Below are positions 35,753-48,179 of a stretch of DNA of 64,000 nt, one piece after another. The notes under the pieces were generated by a model that did not search any database, was not told where the DNA came from, and saw nothing but the letters and a program-made list of their open reading frames with translations. The translations under genes and the position numbers were made by a program. Source of the DNA: Protula sp. h YS-2021. Taxonomy: Eukaryota > Annelida > Polychaeta > Sabellida > Serpulidae. The stretch covers positions 77,245,214 to 77,309,213 of the forward strand of contig OX457027.1 of the NCBI GenBank assembly GCA_949752745.1, written 5' to 3'. Every line of letters begins with the position of its first letter. Position 1 is the stretch's first letter.

Positions 35753-35804
35753 ATTGAAAAACCACCCTGGCTTGAAGCGAATGACGGCGGCAGATTTTAT
35801 GTGA
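35753..35804 (+). CDS. GPATCH1: GPATCH1 copy 1, last exon
   Basis: Reads LKNHPGLKRMTAADFM and TGA, identical in protein to copies 0 and 2. Confidence 0.8.
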
Positions 35805-38800
35805 ACAAGAGAAAAGAGAGAACATACAGAACGTACTACCTGCTTCCCTCACGGTTCTTGCAGGAAGAGTCGCTATTAAAGACAGACAGGGCATGTTACT
35901 TGCTTCACTGACGGTGCTTGCAGGAAAAGTCACGAATATGGATATGTAAAATTTGAGGCGGGACGAGATATTCGTGATGAAATGCGCTGAGTGATCACCC
36001 AGTGACTAAGTAATAATAAATAAAAAAGAATAAAGAAAGAATAAAGAAGTGAAAAAAAGAATAAAGAGTGTTTGATATCTTCATTGGAAAGAAATCTTAA
36101 AGAAATTTTTTGCCTAGAATTTCAGACCGACAGTTGTCAGTTCACACTCAGGATATGAAATATTGAAACGTTCAGATGAGACTTCTGTGACGCCTAAGGA
36201 GATGAGAGATTAAGCTCTTTAGTATATCCGGTTGCCTTTTATTTTTTTTTTGGGGGGGGGGGAGGATTGGATTTATTTCAGTTACAACCAGTTTCTGCTA
36301 GACATTTCTATGCTCAGCGTTCATGTTGAAAAAATCACAAAATTTACAGTAAATAAGCGCAGCAAAATGAATTTTGTCGACTAAAAGTGTGTGATGAGTC
36401 TTGTACATTGATGTTGTGTGTGCACTGGTTGAAAATCTTAGCTTATAGGCCCTTGTGATTGTCAACTTTTTTTGGCTTTAATATTTTTGGCTCAGTCGAC
36501 TATCGTCCGTGGGCTACACTCATCACTTGTGGGGCTATCTGTCGTCAGTTATTTGTGTGTGTGAACAAATTTTCAAACTGCTACTCTTGCTACATTTCGG
36601 CTCCGATTGATTGGATTCCTTTCCAGTTTTTCACGATAGTTCCTCAGGTAGGCCTCTCTTGAAAAATTAGTTTTTGACTACGTTGGCCTGGTCTTATTAC
36701 ATCAAAAGAGGTGCATCCGTCGTCTGTTTGTACGTATGTACGTGTGTTAATTTTTGCTTAAAATGCTTCTTCACCTTCAGTTTCGATTGGATTCCTTTCA
36801 AATTTTGTACGAATGTTCTCTAGGTAGGCCTCTCTTGAAAAATATATTTGGCGATAAGCCAAAAATTGGCTAAATGTGGGACATTGAAAAATTTTTAGGT
36901 TGCCAAATTTCAAAATGCTTCTTCTCCCACAATTTTGAGCGGATTTTCTTTAACTTTTGTACGAATGTTGTCTAGGTAGGGCTCGCTTGAAAATTTACTT
37001 TTTTGGCGATGCGCCAAAAATTGGTTAAATATTCGTATTTTTTAATTCATTGGCGTTTAACTTTGTAAATGCTTCTTCTCCCACAATTTTAATCGAATTC
37101 ATTTCTAATGCTGTACGATTCTTCTCTAGGCAGGCCTATGTTGAAAAGTTACTTTTTAGGTGATCCGCCAAAAATTGGCAAAATGGGGGTGGGGGGGGGG
37201 TGCATTTAAAAGTTTTTGGTTGCCAATTTTCAAAATGCTTCTTCTCCCACAACTTTGATCGCATTGTCTTCACATTTTGCAGAATCGGTTACTAGGAACA
37301 CCTCTCGTGAAAGAGTACTTTTCTGGCGATCCGTCATAAATTGACCAAACGTGGACATTTATCATTTTTTGGTTGCCAATTTTCAAAATGCTTTTTCTCC
37401 CACATATATTGGCCAAATAGGTGGGCATTTTTTAATTTAGTGGCTTTTAATTTTGAAAATGTTTCTTCTCCCACAATTTAGATTGATTCCTTTCCAATTT
37501 TGCCCTATTGTTCTCTAGGTAAGCCTCTCTTGAAAAATTCCTATTTTTTGGCGAATCGCCGAAACTTGGCCAAAGGGGGGCATTTATGTCATCCAGACCT
37601 AGGGTAGACATAGTGTTTGTACGTTCTGTGTGTGTGTGTGTGTGCGTGTGTCTATATATATGTGTGTATGTTTGTCAGTCTGTTGAGAACAAAATGTTGT
37701 GTGCAAGATATCTTGAGAACGAAAAGTCGGATAACTTCAAACTTAGTCTATTTATTCTTTGGCTAGGTCGGGCGGTTCTGTCATTAGGGAATTGCGTATG
37801 ACGTCATTACGTTAAATCTTTTGTACGAAATTTCTCAGCCGCTGAACATCTGAGAAGTTGAAACTTTTTGAGCGTTATGTACCCACATCTATTAGCGTGT
37901 TTTCATTTGGCTACCAAGCTATTCCATGTATGGAGTAATCAGTAACGGCTTGCAGTGTTTGTGCAGTACCTGGAACCAGCTTTTACTGAGTGAGTTATCT
38001 AATACATTGTGTTATGACAAGCAGCACACTATTTTGACGCCAAAATGCCTTCCCCCATCCGAAGTGGGTGATATGTGACACACATGTTTGAAGAATGTCT
38101 TTCTTGTGCTTTTTGGCGATGGGAATGTACGAAGATAAGGTATACATTGTGGGTATAATACACTTAGTGCACATACTTTTAGCGTAACGTTCGCTAAAAT
38201 GGTTAGGGTTACATTAGATGGCTTGGGGGGAGACGAAGTTGGTTAAGGTATGCAAAACAAACTGTTTCGGTAAACCTATCAGATCAGGATAAAAAGACGT
38301 AAAGTAAAACCTATTTGTAGTGGCCAACTTCCTGTTTCGGAAAACAAGACGTACGTAAAAACTGTATGTTTTGACCACCTTCTAGACCTGGATAAACAAA
38401 TACGTACACTAAAACTGCTGTAATGACCAACTTCAAAAACCGGTATAAAAAAGACTACAGTAAAACCTGTTTTAGCGTACTCCATCTGGAACCGGACAAA
38501 AAGACATACAGTAAAACCTTTTTAGTGACCACCTTCTAGACCCATATAAAATTTCTTATTCTGAAAATAGTACATAGTCGTTCAATTAAAACTTCGTGAC
38601 AGCCCAGTCGGGGGAAACAGAAAATCGGAAAATTAGTACTAGTGAATTATGGGTTTGGTCGGGGAGACATTTGTGACAAAAAATTTAATAGGTGTCGATT
38701 GAAAGTGATTTAAGCCTGCATGTTTTGTGTGCACTGGCCGCTCTAGTTTCTTTTTATATTTAGCCCGTTTAATTTCCAACTGAATTGACACATATATGGG

Positions 38801-38870
38801 AAACACCCGACAGTAGGAATTAGCTTGTACAAGCGAGACTGCAAAAAAAGAGAAGAAAATCACGATTTCG
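35805..38870. other. Spacer between cassettes 1 and 2
   Basis: Contains the degenerate repeat array (36590-37600), a (GT)n run near 37626, an ATATCTT unit at 37707 and, at 38280-38540, about four units of roughly 60 bp with ACAGTAAAACCT and GACCACCTTCTAGAC. The block is almost identical to 61276-64000. No gene is seen. Confidence 0.6.
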
Positions 38871-39321
38871 AATAAATTTTCGATATTTTGGCGTTTTGCT
38901 TGCCATAAAAATGATAAGTATTTGCCACTAAACTTTAGGGAAGTATCCGTTTCCTGCTGTGGCCCGCGTAGCTCCAGAACGTCGAAAACACTTGGTGCTC
39001 AAAATGAACGAGTCTAATAATGCTGAAAAATCCCGAAACGGCCACTTGAATGGTCTTTGTGCGAGCGATTTATTGCATTGAGTACTGTTGTTCGATTTAA
39101 CCTTCTCGGTGGCTATCCAGAGGGGAGGGGGGATTAAGGGTTAAGGGTTGTATTCGATGTCCGGGATTTGAATGCAAGAAGAGTAGTTTCTTTCAGACGT
39201 AACTTGTTCAATGTAACGGGACATTGTTTGATCAGCTTAAAAACAGGCAATTAAATGGCTGCCTGGAAAATACCCTTGTCTGTCTCTGCTAGACTTTTGT
39301 ACATGATTTAACCAGTGTAGT

Positions 39322-39850
39322 TATCTCCCGTGAAACGGAGGATATAGTTATGAGCTCGTCCGTCTGTCCGTTCCTCTGTCCACAAAAAATTTTGTACGGC
39401 CGACTTCTAATAGCAGGGTATGTCATAGGAAACTAAAACCTTCCGTGGTGGAAATATATATATTGAAGATTTTGATGTGGCATTATTGTTATAATCGGCC
39501 AAAAATTGACGTCGACGGAAATTGTCAAAAATGGTGAATTTTTTGCTTGAACTTAGGCGTGAGACGATGTTTTGTCCGGCCGAATTCTCATAGAAGTGAT
39601 TGTCATAGGAACCTGAAACCTTGTATGGTGAAAATGTATATGTTCAAAATGTGTAACGTGACATTATTGTCAAAATGGGCCAAAAATTATCGTCGTGGGA
39701 AATTGTCAAATATGGTGAATGTTTGGCTTGAACTTATGCGTGAGAAGATATTTTGTCCGGCCGACTTCTCATAGGAGGAATTGTTGTAGGAACCTGAAAC
39801 CTAGCAGCGTGATTTGACCTCATTTTACTTTTACTGCTTCACGGGGGATC
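39322..39850. mobile_element. Hairpin-headed element with three ~180-bp units
   Basis: Starts TATCTCCCGTGAA and ends TTCACGGGGGATC. Inside are GTCCGTCTGTCCGTTCCTC and three units with GGCCGACTTCTCATAGGA. It is absent from the equivalent place in cassette 1 near 15500, so it inserted after the duplication or was lost there. Confidence 0.6.
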
Positions 39851-40314
39851 CTGCCTTACTGAGGCTCTAGTTTAAATTAACACTATTATGTAAAATAGGA
39901 ATATCTCAAGCAGATGAGAATTCGCATGTTTCGTTATGTGCGAAATAGGGCACTACAGTCAATCTGTTCTGGAATAAACCAACGTAGATTAAGGATAATT
40001 CAGCTTGTATGATTGTCTATCAGTTAGATGTAGAGTGGTGAGATCTGTTCCGGAATAGTCCTATTTGGCCTTGTTTCGCCTTCAGCAAAAAATCTTTAGA
40101 TTCTTATCTGCTTAATATATTCCTATTTTCAAGAATATTATCAACTGTATTTTTTTAATTATTATATTACTGTCATCACACCGATTTAGTAGGTCATTTG
40201 CCTGTACATCTACCTCAGTTGGAGTGAAAACGGAACATCTTATTTGCAACAGAAAACTGTGCATTGATATGTGTTGAGTAATGTATGTGCGCACTCTTTG
40301 TGCATGCCAGACAG

Positions 40315-40437
40315 AAACGGATATTGGAAGCTGTCTTGGAGGACCAAGCCTGTTTGCTTAATTTGTTTGATCGCTCACTCTCCAGACTGAAACATCCCAA
40401 GATTTGCTTTCAGTGTCCCAGGGTTTTGACCCACCAG
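40315..40437 (+). CDS. Unrecognised 41-codon exon, copy 2
   Basis: After AGACAG the exon reads KRILEAVLEDQACLLNLFDR, then SLSRLKHPKICFQCPRVL and THQ, with a consensus CAG/GTAAGT donor. It is 123 nt, the same as at 15880-16002. There is no family recognition. A Cys-X2-Cys pair (CFQC) is present. It could be a 5' exon of an upstream gene or an alternative 5' exon of this locus. Confidence 0.45.
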
Positions 40438-41311
40438 GTAAGTTTTTTCAGTCGGATAAATCAGCCGTTGATACTGTTGAGTTGTATGGCATCGGTTAAC
40501 AACTGTTTGAGATTTTCAAAACCGGTTAACCTGTTTCAAAATTAAAACCGGTTGTAAACCGCAAATTATAGAATCAGTCTTTGGTTTAAGTCTAATTATT
40601 TATCTGTGAATCAAAAATACCTTATAAAAAAACAACATGTCAAGCCACCAGACAAAGATTTGTCAGAGGGTAAGTGTCATTTTTAGGGTTAAATCATGCT
40701 GCTTGTGTATATATATATGTGTGTGTGTGGACAGGTAACGTTTATATCAAACAGATGAAGTGCCAAAGCCGCCCTTCTTCGTCCAATAGCAGAAAATGAT
40801 GGATTTTAAGGAATTGTGATGCTGCTGCTTGTGTCTGTGTGTGTCTGGACAGGTAACGTTTATGTCAAACAGATAAGTGCCAAAGCCGCCCTTCTCGAGA
40901 ATAGTTCTGCACTTTGTCAAAGGTCGAATAATCCCAGTACAGCGTTAGGCTTACGTCTCAGCGACTGGTACTTTCTCTTGTTCACGTTTTAGATGTCGGT
41001 ATTTAGATTTAGTTACCGCATTGATAGTTTTGAGATGTTACCTCGAATGCTGGTAAAGTAAAACCTCTATGGTGAGTACGTTCGTGACTGGGAAAAATGT
41101 CCACTCTATAGATGTGCAGTAAAATATTCGAATTTCGTCTCGAATTAAGGAACACCTTCCATTAACAGGACATTTTTGACCCCAATTCTTCGAAGTTCTT
41201 TGAAGTGTAAAACTCATTCTAATAAATGTCCATGGTACCAGAGTCAAGTTGTGTGTATCTTCCTGTGTGGCACCGTTGTCAAGGCCTATATATGGTGTTT
41301 TTTTGTTACAT

Positions 41312-41574
41312 GGATGGACACCGTCGGCGTTCATGTCGTCGTGGGAGAGAGCGGAAGAGGGCCGGCGGCCCAGATGCCCGAGGATTTCATGGATGACGAA
41401 GGCCTGCTGAGATCTAATTAGGACCTTAGTGAACATGGAATGGCACCAAGTAATATTTCCTGGTGGATAATTTCCGGCAAGACGACCGGAAGCGGAAGAT
41501 AACGACGGTATCGAGAACGTCTGGTGTCACTCCCGGAGATGCTTCCCCTAGAAGACTTGATTATACCAGCACAG
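41312..41574 (+). pseudogene. GPATCH1: GPATCH1 copy 2, N-terminal exon region
   Basis: Positions 41312-41410 read GWTPSAFMSSWERAEEG in one frame and PEDFMDDEG in the next, matching GWTPSTFVSSRQNRAD and PEDFMDEED of vertebrate GPATCH1 with a frame change between. TAG at 41419-41421 precedes DLSEHGMAPSNIS from 41422. The following frame meets TAA at 41500-41502 before LEDLIIPAQ. The base before GWTPS makes ATG where copy 1 has a possible AAG acceptor. Confidence 0.65.
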
Positions 41575-41607
41575 TGGTATTTTCAGAGCCAACAGTTGAT
41601 TAGATAT

Positions 41608-41650
41608 CAAGAGAGAGGGAGGGAGAGAGGGAGAGACAGAGAGAGCAAGA

Positions 41651-41716
<66 letters not shown>

Positions 41717-41813
41717 AGAGAGAGAGGGGGGGAGGAGAGAGAGAAGGGTCGACGAGAGGAGAGATAGGAGAGAGGTAAGGCAGAGGAGTGAGAGTGGCGG
41801 GCAAAGGAAGAGA

Positions 41814-41876
<63 letters not shown>
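41608..41876. repeat. (GA)n microsatellite in GPATCH1 copy 2 intron
   Basis: Equivalent of 17186-17412, with longer AGAG runs. Confidence 0.9.
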
Positions 41877-41877
<1 letters not shown>

Positions 41878-42156
41878 AGGAAAGCGGGGAGAGAACAGGG
41901 AGAGGAGGGAATGGAAGAGAGAGGATCGGGGGGGGGGTGAGAGAAACAGACAGAGAGAGACGATGTTGGCAAGCTGGCAGAAAAATGTCTGCGTGAAGAA
42001 AAATTAAACTGGCTTTCATTCAGTTGCTTATCATCTCTTTTCCTTTCGCTGTAAACATAGACCCGATTTCATTTTCCACCTCCTTTTTGCTTGATATACT
42101 GCGTTTCTCATCTTAGTTGCGCATCCTATATGGAGTATGTTTAAAACTTCTCACAG

Positions 42157-42261
42157 ATCTCATGGGAATTCAACTGCTGCGGAAGCTGGGCTGGAAAAAA
42201 GGACAGGGCATCGGGCCGAGGCTGAAGACGAGGTCCCAACATCGGCGGAAAAATGCCGAAG
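42157..42261 (+). CDS. GPATCH1: GPATCH1 copy 2, G-patch exon
   Basis: Intact G-patch LLRKLGWKKGQGIGPR. The acceptor is CTCACAG and the donor GAAG/GTGGGT. Confidence 0.9.
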
Positions 42262-42826
42262 GTGGGTCGTGTTTGAGTATAACCCCTTAGCGGGACAGAA
42301 TCGTTGTTCACTGACAGAAGAGGCAATCGTTCAAACACCACATCTTCGGCTTTAATCATACCACGTCATGGCTTTTAGTGTTACAAAGTAAGCTGCTCAT
42401 GACAAAAATATAACATTGCAGAATTATAACCAGTCGAATTGTTTTTCGCAGACCATAAAACCGACTTCGCCTCTTGGCTAAAAAAGTCATCCGAGTAATA
42501 CAGTTCATCCATTCACTTATTCTTAGTAAATTTGTGAGCACAGGGTGATGTTCTCACGTGCACACCACGATCCATCGGAACCAACGGGCCTTCCAAAAGA
42601 AAAATACCCCAACAGATCGAAGAATTAAAGCACGAACTTTGCGCTCTGATATCGAGTCTGTAATTCTGTAGCTGTATGGCACCCCGTCAACACACATTTA
42701 AATTTCAGTTTGCTGTAATTGCTTGGGGAATATATACAGTTGTCTGGTTACCATAATATTTTAAAATGATAATGTGGAATAATATAAAACAATTGTGTTC
42801 AGTTTATGAACCATTTTGATGTTTAG

Positions 42827-42904
42827 GGAAGAAAGTATATGGCTGTGCATTACCGCAGGCAGATGATAGCGACTCCGAGGTGCGCGTGTTTACCCCTGAG
42901 TCAC
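42827..42904 (+). CDS. GPATCH1: GPATCH1 copy 2, VYGCALP exon
   Basis: Reads GKKVYGCALPQADDSDSEV, the same as copy 1. Confidence 0.8.
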
Positions 42905-43161
42905 GTGATACATTCTACTTGAAAATGATTAGAAGAGCAGATGACATTGAATTGTATTGATACAATTTCTTATTGAAAAAAAAATTGCTACAGTTTCATT
43001 GATGTTTTAGATGATTTAATCAGTTTTTATATCTATGGCCTGTGGCGTTCTCGTGACGTCATGATATGCTGTGTATAAAACAAACATGGCATGCGAAATT
43101 TAATTGTTAACAGGACAAGTAGCTTGGAATTCGCACGTGAAAATGTCACCTTGATGTGAAG

Positions 43162-43328
43162 ATGTGAACCCTGTCAAGTTTCGGCCCAAGGACGACGTGC
43201 ACGGCTTAGGCTACAGTGGCATTAACGTACACGCGGCGCTGCGTGGCAGAAGTCACATCAACCTGTTCGAGCCGATGCCCATGATACCGGCGCGAAGCTC
43301 TGCGGGCAAGCGCGCCATGACAGGGACC
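43162..43328 (+). CDS. GPATCH1: GPATCH1 copy 2, VHGLGY exon
   Basis: Same protein as copy 1 (NPVKFRPKDDVHGLGY). It is followed by the 113-bp-offset partial duplicate. Confidence 0.85.
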
Positions 43329-43366
43329 GTAAGTGGTGAGGGGAGGGAGGGAAGGGAGGCCGAGGC

Positions 43367-43441
43367 CACATTAACCTGTTCGAGCCGATGCCCATGATAC
43401 CGGCGCGAAGCTTTGCGGGCAAACGCGGCATGACAGGGACC
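43367..43441 (+). repeat. Duplicated 3' half of the VHGLGY exon, copy 2
   Basis: Counterpart of 18930-19004, with its GTAAGT donor kept. Confidence 0.85.
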
Positions 43442-43566
43442 GTAAGTGCTGAGGGGACGGCTGTTACGTCTAAAACAATCCATGTAAAGAGTTAAGTTAT
43501 TTTTTGGGAATACAGTTACCTGATTATTTAGAAGCTGTATACTTTAGGGGGGTTGAGAGAAAACTT

Positions 43567-43850
43567 CTGATTGCCAGCAGTGTGTATTTTGATGATCGGC
43601 TGGGTCTATTTTGATTGCCAGCTGTCTGTATTTTGATTGCCAATTGTGTGTATTTTGATGAGCAGCAGCGTGTATTTTGATTGCCAGCTGTGTGTATTTT
43701 GATTGCCAGTTGTGTGTTTTGGTGAGCAGCTGCGTGTATTTTGATTGCCAGCTGTGTGTTTTGATGAGCAGCTGTGTATTTTGATTGCCAGCTGTGTGTT
43801 GTAATTGCCAGCTGTGTATTTTGAGCAGATTGCCAGCTGTGGATTTTGGT
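43567..43850. repeat. TTTTGATTGCCAGCTGTGTG minisatellite, copy 2
   Basis: Counterpart of 19129-19405, slightly different in unit sequence. Confidence 0.8.
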
Positions 43851-43856
43851 TGACAG

Positions 43857-43978
43857 GCATTCGGCGTGAGCGCCCTGGAAGATGACGACGACGACGTCTA
43901 CGCAACGGAGAGCATGGCCAACTACGACCGCGTACTGGCCGACGCCGCCGACGGCAACTTCGGCTGGACTGCTCCGTG
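43857..43978 (+). pseudogene. GPATCH1: GPATCH1 copy 2, AFGVSALE exon with 8-bp deletion
   Basis: 122 nt instead of 130: the segment encoding PKHR is missing just before the GTGAGT donor, so the exit phase changes from 1 to 2. Reading on into the next exon gives a stop within about 35 codons. A Gly of AFGVGALE is Ser here. Confidence 0.85.
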
Positions 43979-44972
43979 GTGAGTACGTGCGGTAACTGGC
44001 GCTAGGGATGTCTTGTAATTAAGAAAATTATATACAAAACCTCCAAAAGACGTACATGATTAATTAGTACTCTGGTAATTTTGATAAAAAGGCTTGTGCT
44101 TTAAAAGGCAAAGTTAAATTTGAATTTCCTGGTAAATCTGTGAAACTGTTTAAAAATCTTTAGTACTTCGAGGAAAATTACTTAATCAAAAGGATACCTC
44201 ATTGGCCTGGCTAAAAGGGTTCGATCATCGTCACGTTTGTTTATGTTAGGGTTCGCAATCGGTGACCGAAAAACGGTCGCCGACCGAAACTATTTCGGTT
44301 AGCTGAAAAGGAAAAAAAAATATATTTGCGATTAAAAAGTCTAATGTGCAGCCATCTTGCAGATTATGCTGCTCATATTCCCACCCAAACCCTCCGCACA
44401 AGACCCTGGGTTTTCTACCCACTTAAATGATTTTTCATAATCTTTCATGTAGGCACTTATTTACGTCCCTCAGTCCAATAGCTGAATGCACAAAAGTATG
44501 ACGCCCCTGTTCAGATAATTTTCAAGAAAAAAAAAGATCTAATAAAAAACGATACATGGATCCAGATGTTTCCGTCTTAAATGTAGATGAACTAAAGGAG
44601 GTGGGGTAGCCTGATATCAGTAGGATAATTTAATTTTCGGGGCGGAGACGGAAAGCGTCAGGCCCTCGCTCCTTCCCAACCCTCTTCACTGCACACTGAA
44701 TCCACAACGTAAGTAGCGGTGACCGCGGGCACCGATCGATAAAAAATCTCCGATAACAAAAAATCGAAATTTTTCTGGAAATCCTGGTTTATACCTAGCG
44801 GCGTTTCAGTGAATGTCGCTAGAGAAGTTTTGTTAGAGCACGTAAAATGTACATAACATTTCTTCACATGTAACGCATTTCACTTCATGCACGTTACAGT
44901 ATGGAAAAATATATTTGACTATTGATGCAGGACTAATTTAAGTACAACATGACCTGTGTGTTTTGCGGGCAG

Positions 44973-45239
44973 GGATGTCATCGGCACCGGTGATATATCT
45001 TGGCAAAGTCCTCGAAGGCTTCAAACTCTCAAATTCCACGTTAAAACCTAAGCAGACTTTCCCGCCGCCGAGGTTACCGCGAGACTTCATACCGCACCGT
45101 GATAGGAGGGTTGCCGATTCGCGCGTAATTCCGTGCGGGAACCAGGCTGAGGAACAAGGCGATGGCGAACGAACCAATCAGCGACCAGTTAAAAAGAAGA
45201 TAGACGCCAATGTGCGAAAGGCAATGCTTGGCGAACTAG
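44973..45239 (+). CDS. GPATCH1: GPATCH1 copy 2, LPRDF exon
   Basis: 267 nt, open, GMSSAPVIYLGKVLEGFKLS to KAMLGELG. It has several substitutions from copy 1 in the middle basic part. Confidence 0.9.
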
Positions 45240-45460
45240 GTATTGAAAGTATAACTTTTCGCGTTACTGAAACTTGTACTCTGCTGCTACTTGATAATTA
45301 GGCAGTATAATGACTATTGGAAATAGTCAAAGTGCGCGCTTATCTTGTCGACCTCTTATAAATATACTTGTGTTCAGTGTTTTATGGCACAACTGAACAT
45401 AAAATAAAAATGGTTAAAAGAATGCAAAGAATGAAAAACAAACCTATCACATTTTTCCAG

Positions 45461-45663
45461 GATCGGTTTTTGAGCTCGTTTCTAAAATGGGACAAGCAGC
45501 GCATTGAAAGGGTCAAACAAGAACAAGATGGCACAGCCAGCCAAGCCTCAGCCGGAACTAGTCAAGCAACAGCCGGCATCAGCCAAGCCTCAGCCGGAAC
45601 TAGTCAGGCAACAGCTAGCATCAGCCAAACCGCAGCCAGCACCAGCCAAGTAGCCCACTCAAG
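45461..45663 (+). pseudogene. GPATCH1: GPATCH1 copy 2, Ser/Gln-rich exon with insertion
   Basis: 203 nt instead of 202. The reading GSVFELVSK shifts at AAAATGGGA (45484-45492). The Ser/Gln repeat is then only in frame after the shift. The donor CAAG/GTGACT is intact, unlike copy 1. Confidence 0.8.
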
Positions 45664-45931
45664 GTGACTTCATTCGTTTCTCGCAGTTGCCAAACTTGTA
45701 ATGACATTAAGTTTTACTCAGTACCCAGTGAGTACACGTGCTTTCTGGTGGCAATGTTTTTGCAGTTATTCTGCATTGTTTGCAATCTAATTAAATTTAA
45801 ATGATTTCCTTATCATACGAGTAACAAAAATGGAAGCGAAATTCAATTTTTTATGTTTTTTTTGTTAGTGTTATGAACGAATGAAACACTTGTAATAGTA
45901 ACAGTCGGCAATGTTCCTCTGTTCCTGACAG

Positions 45932-46098
45932 AAACACTGACGACGCGTTGACGTCACGAGTGTCCGCGGAGGAACAGCGACACGCGAATATGCCGCTCAA
46001 TCGCACAGGGGCAGGCGGCTTCAAACCTTTCGCTAAGGACGCCGCCAAACAGCAAAGATACGAAGCCTACCTGGAGCTGAAAAAGAAAGGGGTGAAAT
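45932..46098 (+). CDS. GPATCH1: GPATCH1 copy 2, FKPFAKD exon
   Basis: 167 nt, reading NTDDALTSRVSAEEQRHANM, then GGFKPFAKDAAKQQRYEAYL. The donor is AAAT/GTAAGT. Confidence 0.9.
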
Positions 46099-46926
46099 GT
46101 AAGTGTTGGCGTAGCAACGTGGATTGTTTTACCATCCGTGTGGGGAACACAGAATTTGTAAATCTCTTACAAGATACGGCACTTAACTTTTATTCCGCAT
46201 CTCATTCAAGGTATAAACCTATCCTTCGTATCCTATATATGAATGAGCAGAAAAATGCAACAAAAAAAAAAAAAAGCAAACAAGAACGAAAACAAAACAA
46301 AAAAAAAAAATAATAAAAAAAAAAAAAATAAAAAACTGAGTTTTATAGCTGTATGTGTTAGGCAGAAACAGCTGTCATTTTTTTCTAAATCTGAGAAATT
46401 AAAGCGTTTCACTTTTCACTTCAGCAGACCTACTTAATGTGTTCACATCGTTCTCTCACTGTTGACCCATCCCGTATATAAAAAGAAATCCTTTCCGAGA
46501 TTTTAGATGCTATATCAGCTTATGTTTTTGAGCCTACTATTTAGTAACAGGAGTTTGAAACAACATTTTTTATTTTAAATGGACAAAAAAACTTTACACG
46601 CGATCATTGCATAAACGATGTTAAAACAAACACTAAGTGATTTTCAAAAAACTGTGACGTCATCGATTGACTATAACATTAAGTGAGTACTGTTAAAGAC
46701 CCTCCTCCCCCACCTTCTTAATGCGTATACACTTTACGGGCTATCTCTTACTTGTATCGCATATCGCAAGGTATATTTCAGGCCAGAACCACCACGGTTT
46801 AGAAGGGACATCTCCGCAAGGACATAGGTCCAATGTTATATTTTAGTTAAATTTCAGAGATCAACAGTTTAAGTATATTTTTTTTTGCTCTTAATTCTAA
46901 ACATGGTCTTTTCCCGCATTATATAG

Positions 46927-47096
46927 ACGAACCGGAAGTGGCGGTAATGACGGAGTGGGAGCGGCAGAAGGAGAGGAAGGACTTCGCTCGGGCGGCGGCG
47001 CTCTACCGCCCCCTGTCCTCCGTCATGGCGTCACGCTTCACCACCGCCAAGTACGGCGATGACGTCAAAAATGCCGACGTGGCCCCTGAAGTAGAG
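46927..47096 (+). CDS. GPATCH1: GPATCH1 copy 2, MTEWER exon
   Basis: 170 nt, reading MTEWERQKERKDFARAAALY. Intact. Confidence 0.9.
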
Positions 47097-47562
47097 GTAC
47101 TAAATGGCGGGTATACGTTGTGATGGTGAGGAGGGTGGCTGTTGGGTTCACGGAGGGGGGGGGGTATCTTAGGGGCGAGTGCGGAACAAAAGATAAAAAA
47201 AGTACTAACATTCATCCCAGGGTTGCAGCATTTATAACGCGCCAAACGGCCTTATTGTGGAAATGTAATTAAATTTGAATGGCTTTTTCACAAGTGATGT
47301 TCATTGGTGTTGCAAAATTACACGTATAGAAAATGTGACTTTTTTTTTTTTGAAAAATCAGTTGCAAACTGACAAAATGTGACTTCGACATAAATAGCTA
47401 ACACTGGATGGAGGGAGATAACTCTTTTTAAAGACTGAAAGTTATTTTATTTTGGCGTGTGATGAGAAAATTTGCTAAATTGAACGTGCTGTTGTTCTTC
47501 GTTATCCAAGACTGCTTTGCCTTTCTGAGCGGTAAAGGTAATAATTATGTGGATTCAAACAG

Positions 47563-47824
47563 AAAAAGGACGATCGTAAAAAGGCGGTGGAGATGAAGAT
47601 GTTTGGCAAGCTCACCAGAGAACGCTACGAGTGGCACCCGGATAGAGTCCTCTGCAAGCGCTTCAACGTGGCCAACCCGTACCCGGAGTCGTCGCTCGTG
47701 GGCGTGCCCGGCGGCACGAGAAGGGGCAGGTCTGACGCGCTGGCCCTGTTTGAGGACGCGGCTGGGAAGGAGGCAGGGGACGGCGGCGGCTCAGAGCCCT
47801 CAGGGGTCGTCAAGGTGGACCGAG
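47563..47824 (+). CDS. GPATCH1: GPATCH1 copy 2, MKMFGKLTR exon
   Basis: 262 nt. It reads MKMFGKLTRERYEWHPDRVL and NPYPESSLVGVPGG without a break, then a Gly/Ala/Glu-rich end. The phase-1 exit fits the next exon. This is the intact reference for the copy 1 insertion. Confidence 0.9.
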
Positions 47825-48179
47825 GTAAGAGATGAAATACGGCGCAGTGAAGGCCGGAGGAAAGGGCGAGAAGTTTGCGGGATTCTGATTGTTTTGGGTT
47901 GGGTGAAAGGGTTCTTTGAAAATCCTTCATGTCTTAAACTAAGCTGCCCCCTCCTCCCACCCACCCACACCATCAAAGTATGGCTCACAATATTATATAA
48001 AAAATAGTGGTAGTAATAAAAATAATAACAACAACAACAACAGCATCAACAACAACAACAATAATAATAATAAATACATCAACACTTATAAAAATAAAGA
48101 GAAACTTAAAAAAGTTCTTTTGAGCTTAATTCCATAATAGAAATGGTGTGTGTGAATACGGCTATATAATTGGTTACAG

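Larger units (their letters stand above)
16966..35804 (+). pseudogene. GPATCH1: GPATCH1 copy 1 (whole locus), probably inactive
   Basis: GPATCH1 is a nuclear G-patch protein associated with spliceosomes; G-patch proteins bind and activate DEAH-box helicases (family knowledge). Fifteen or more exons are recognisable in order, from GWTPSAF to the final LKNHPGLKRMTAADFM. The encoded length from the G-patch onward is about 790 residues, close to vertebrate GPATCH1 once the missing N terminus is allowed for. Lesions are: loss of about 80 bp of the GWTPS/EDFMD exon, GT->AT donor at 21211, TAA at 23248-23250 after a one-base insertion, a 54-bp inversion near 24165-24218, and loss of the polypyrimidine tract before 34352. 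First exons matching residues 1-65 were not found. The TRIM gene lies on the other strand in the intron between 24255 and 33151. Other introns over 300 bp show only the listed repeats. It could be a recent pseudogene or a damaged duplicate still giving partial transcripts. Confidence 0.8.
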
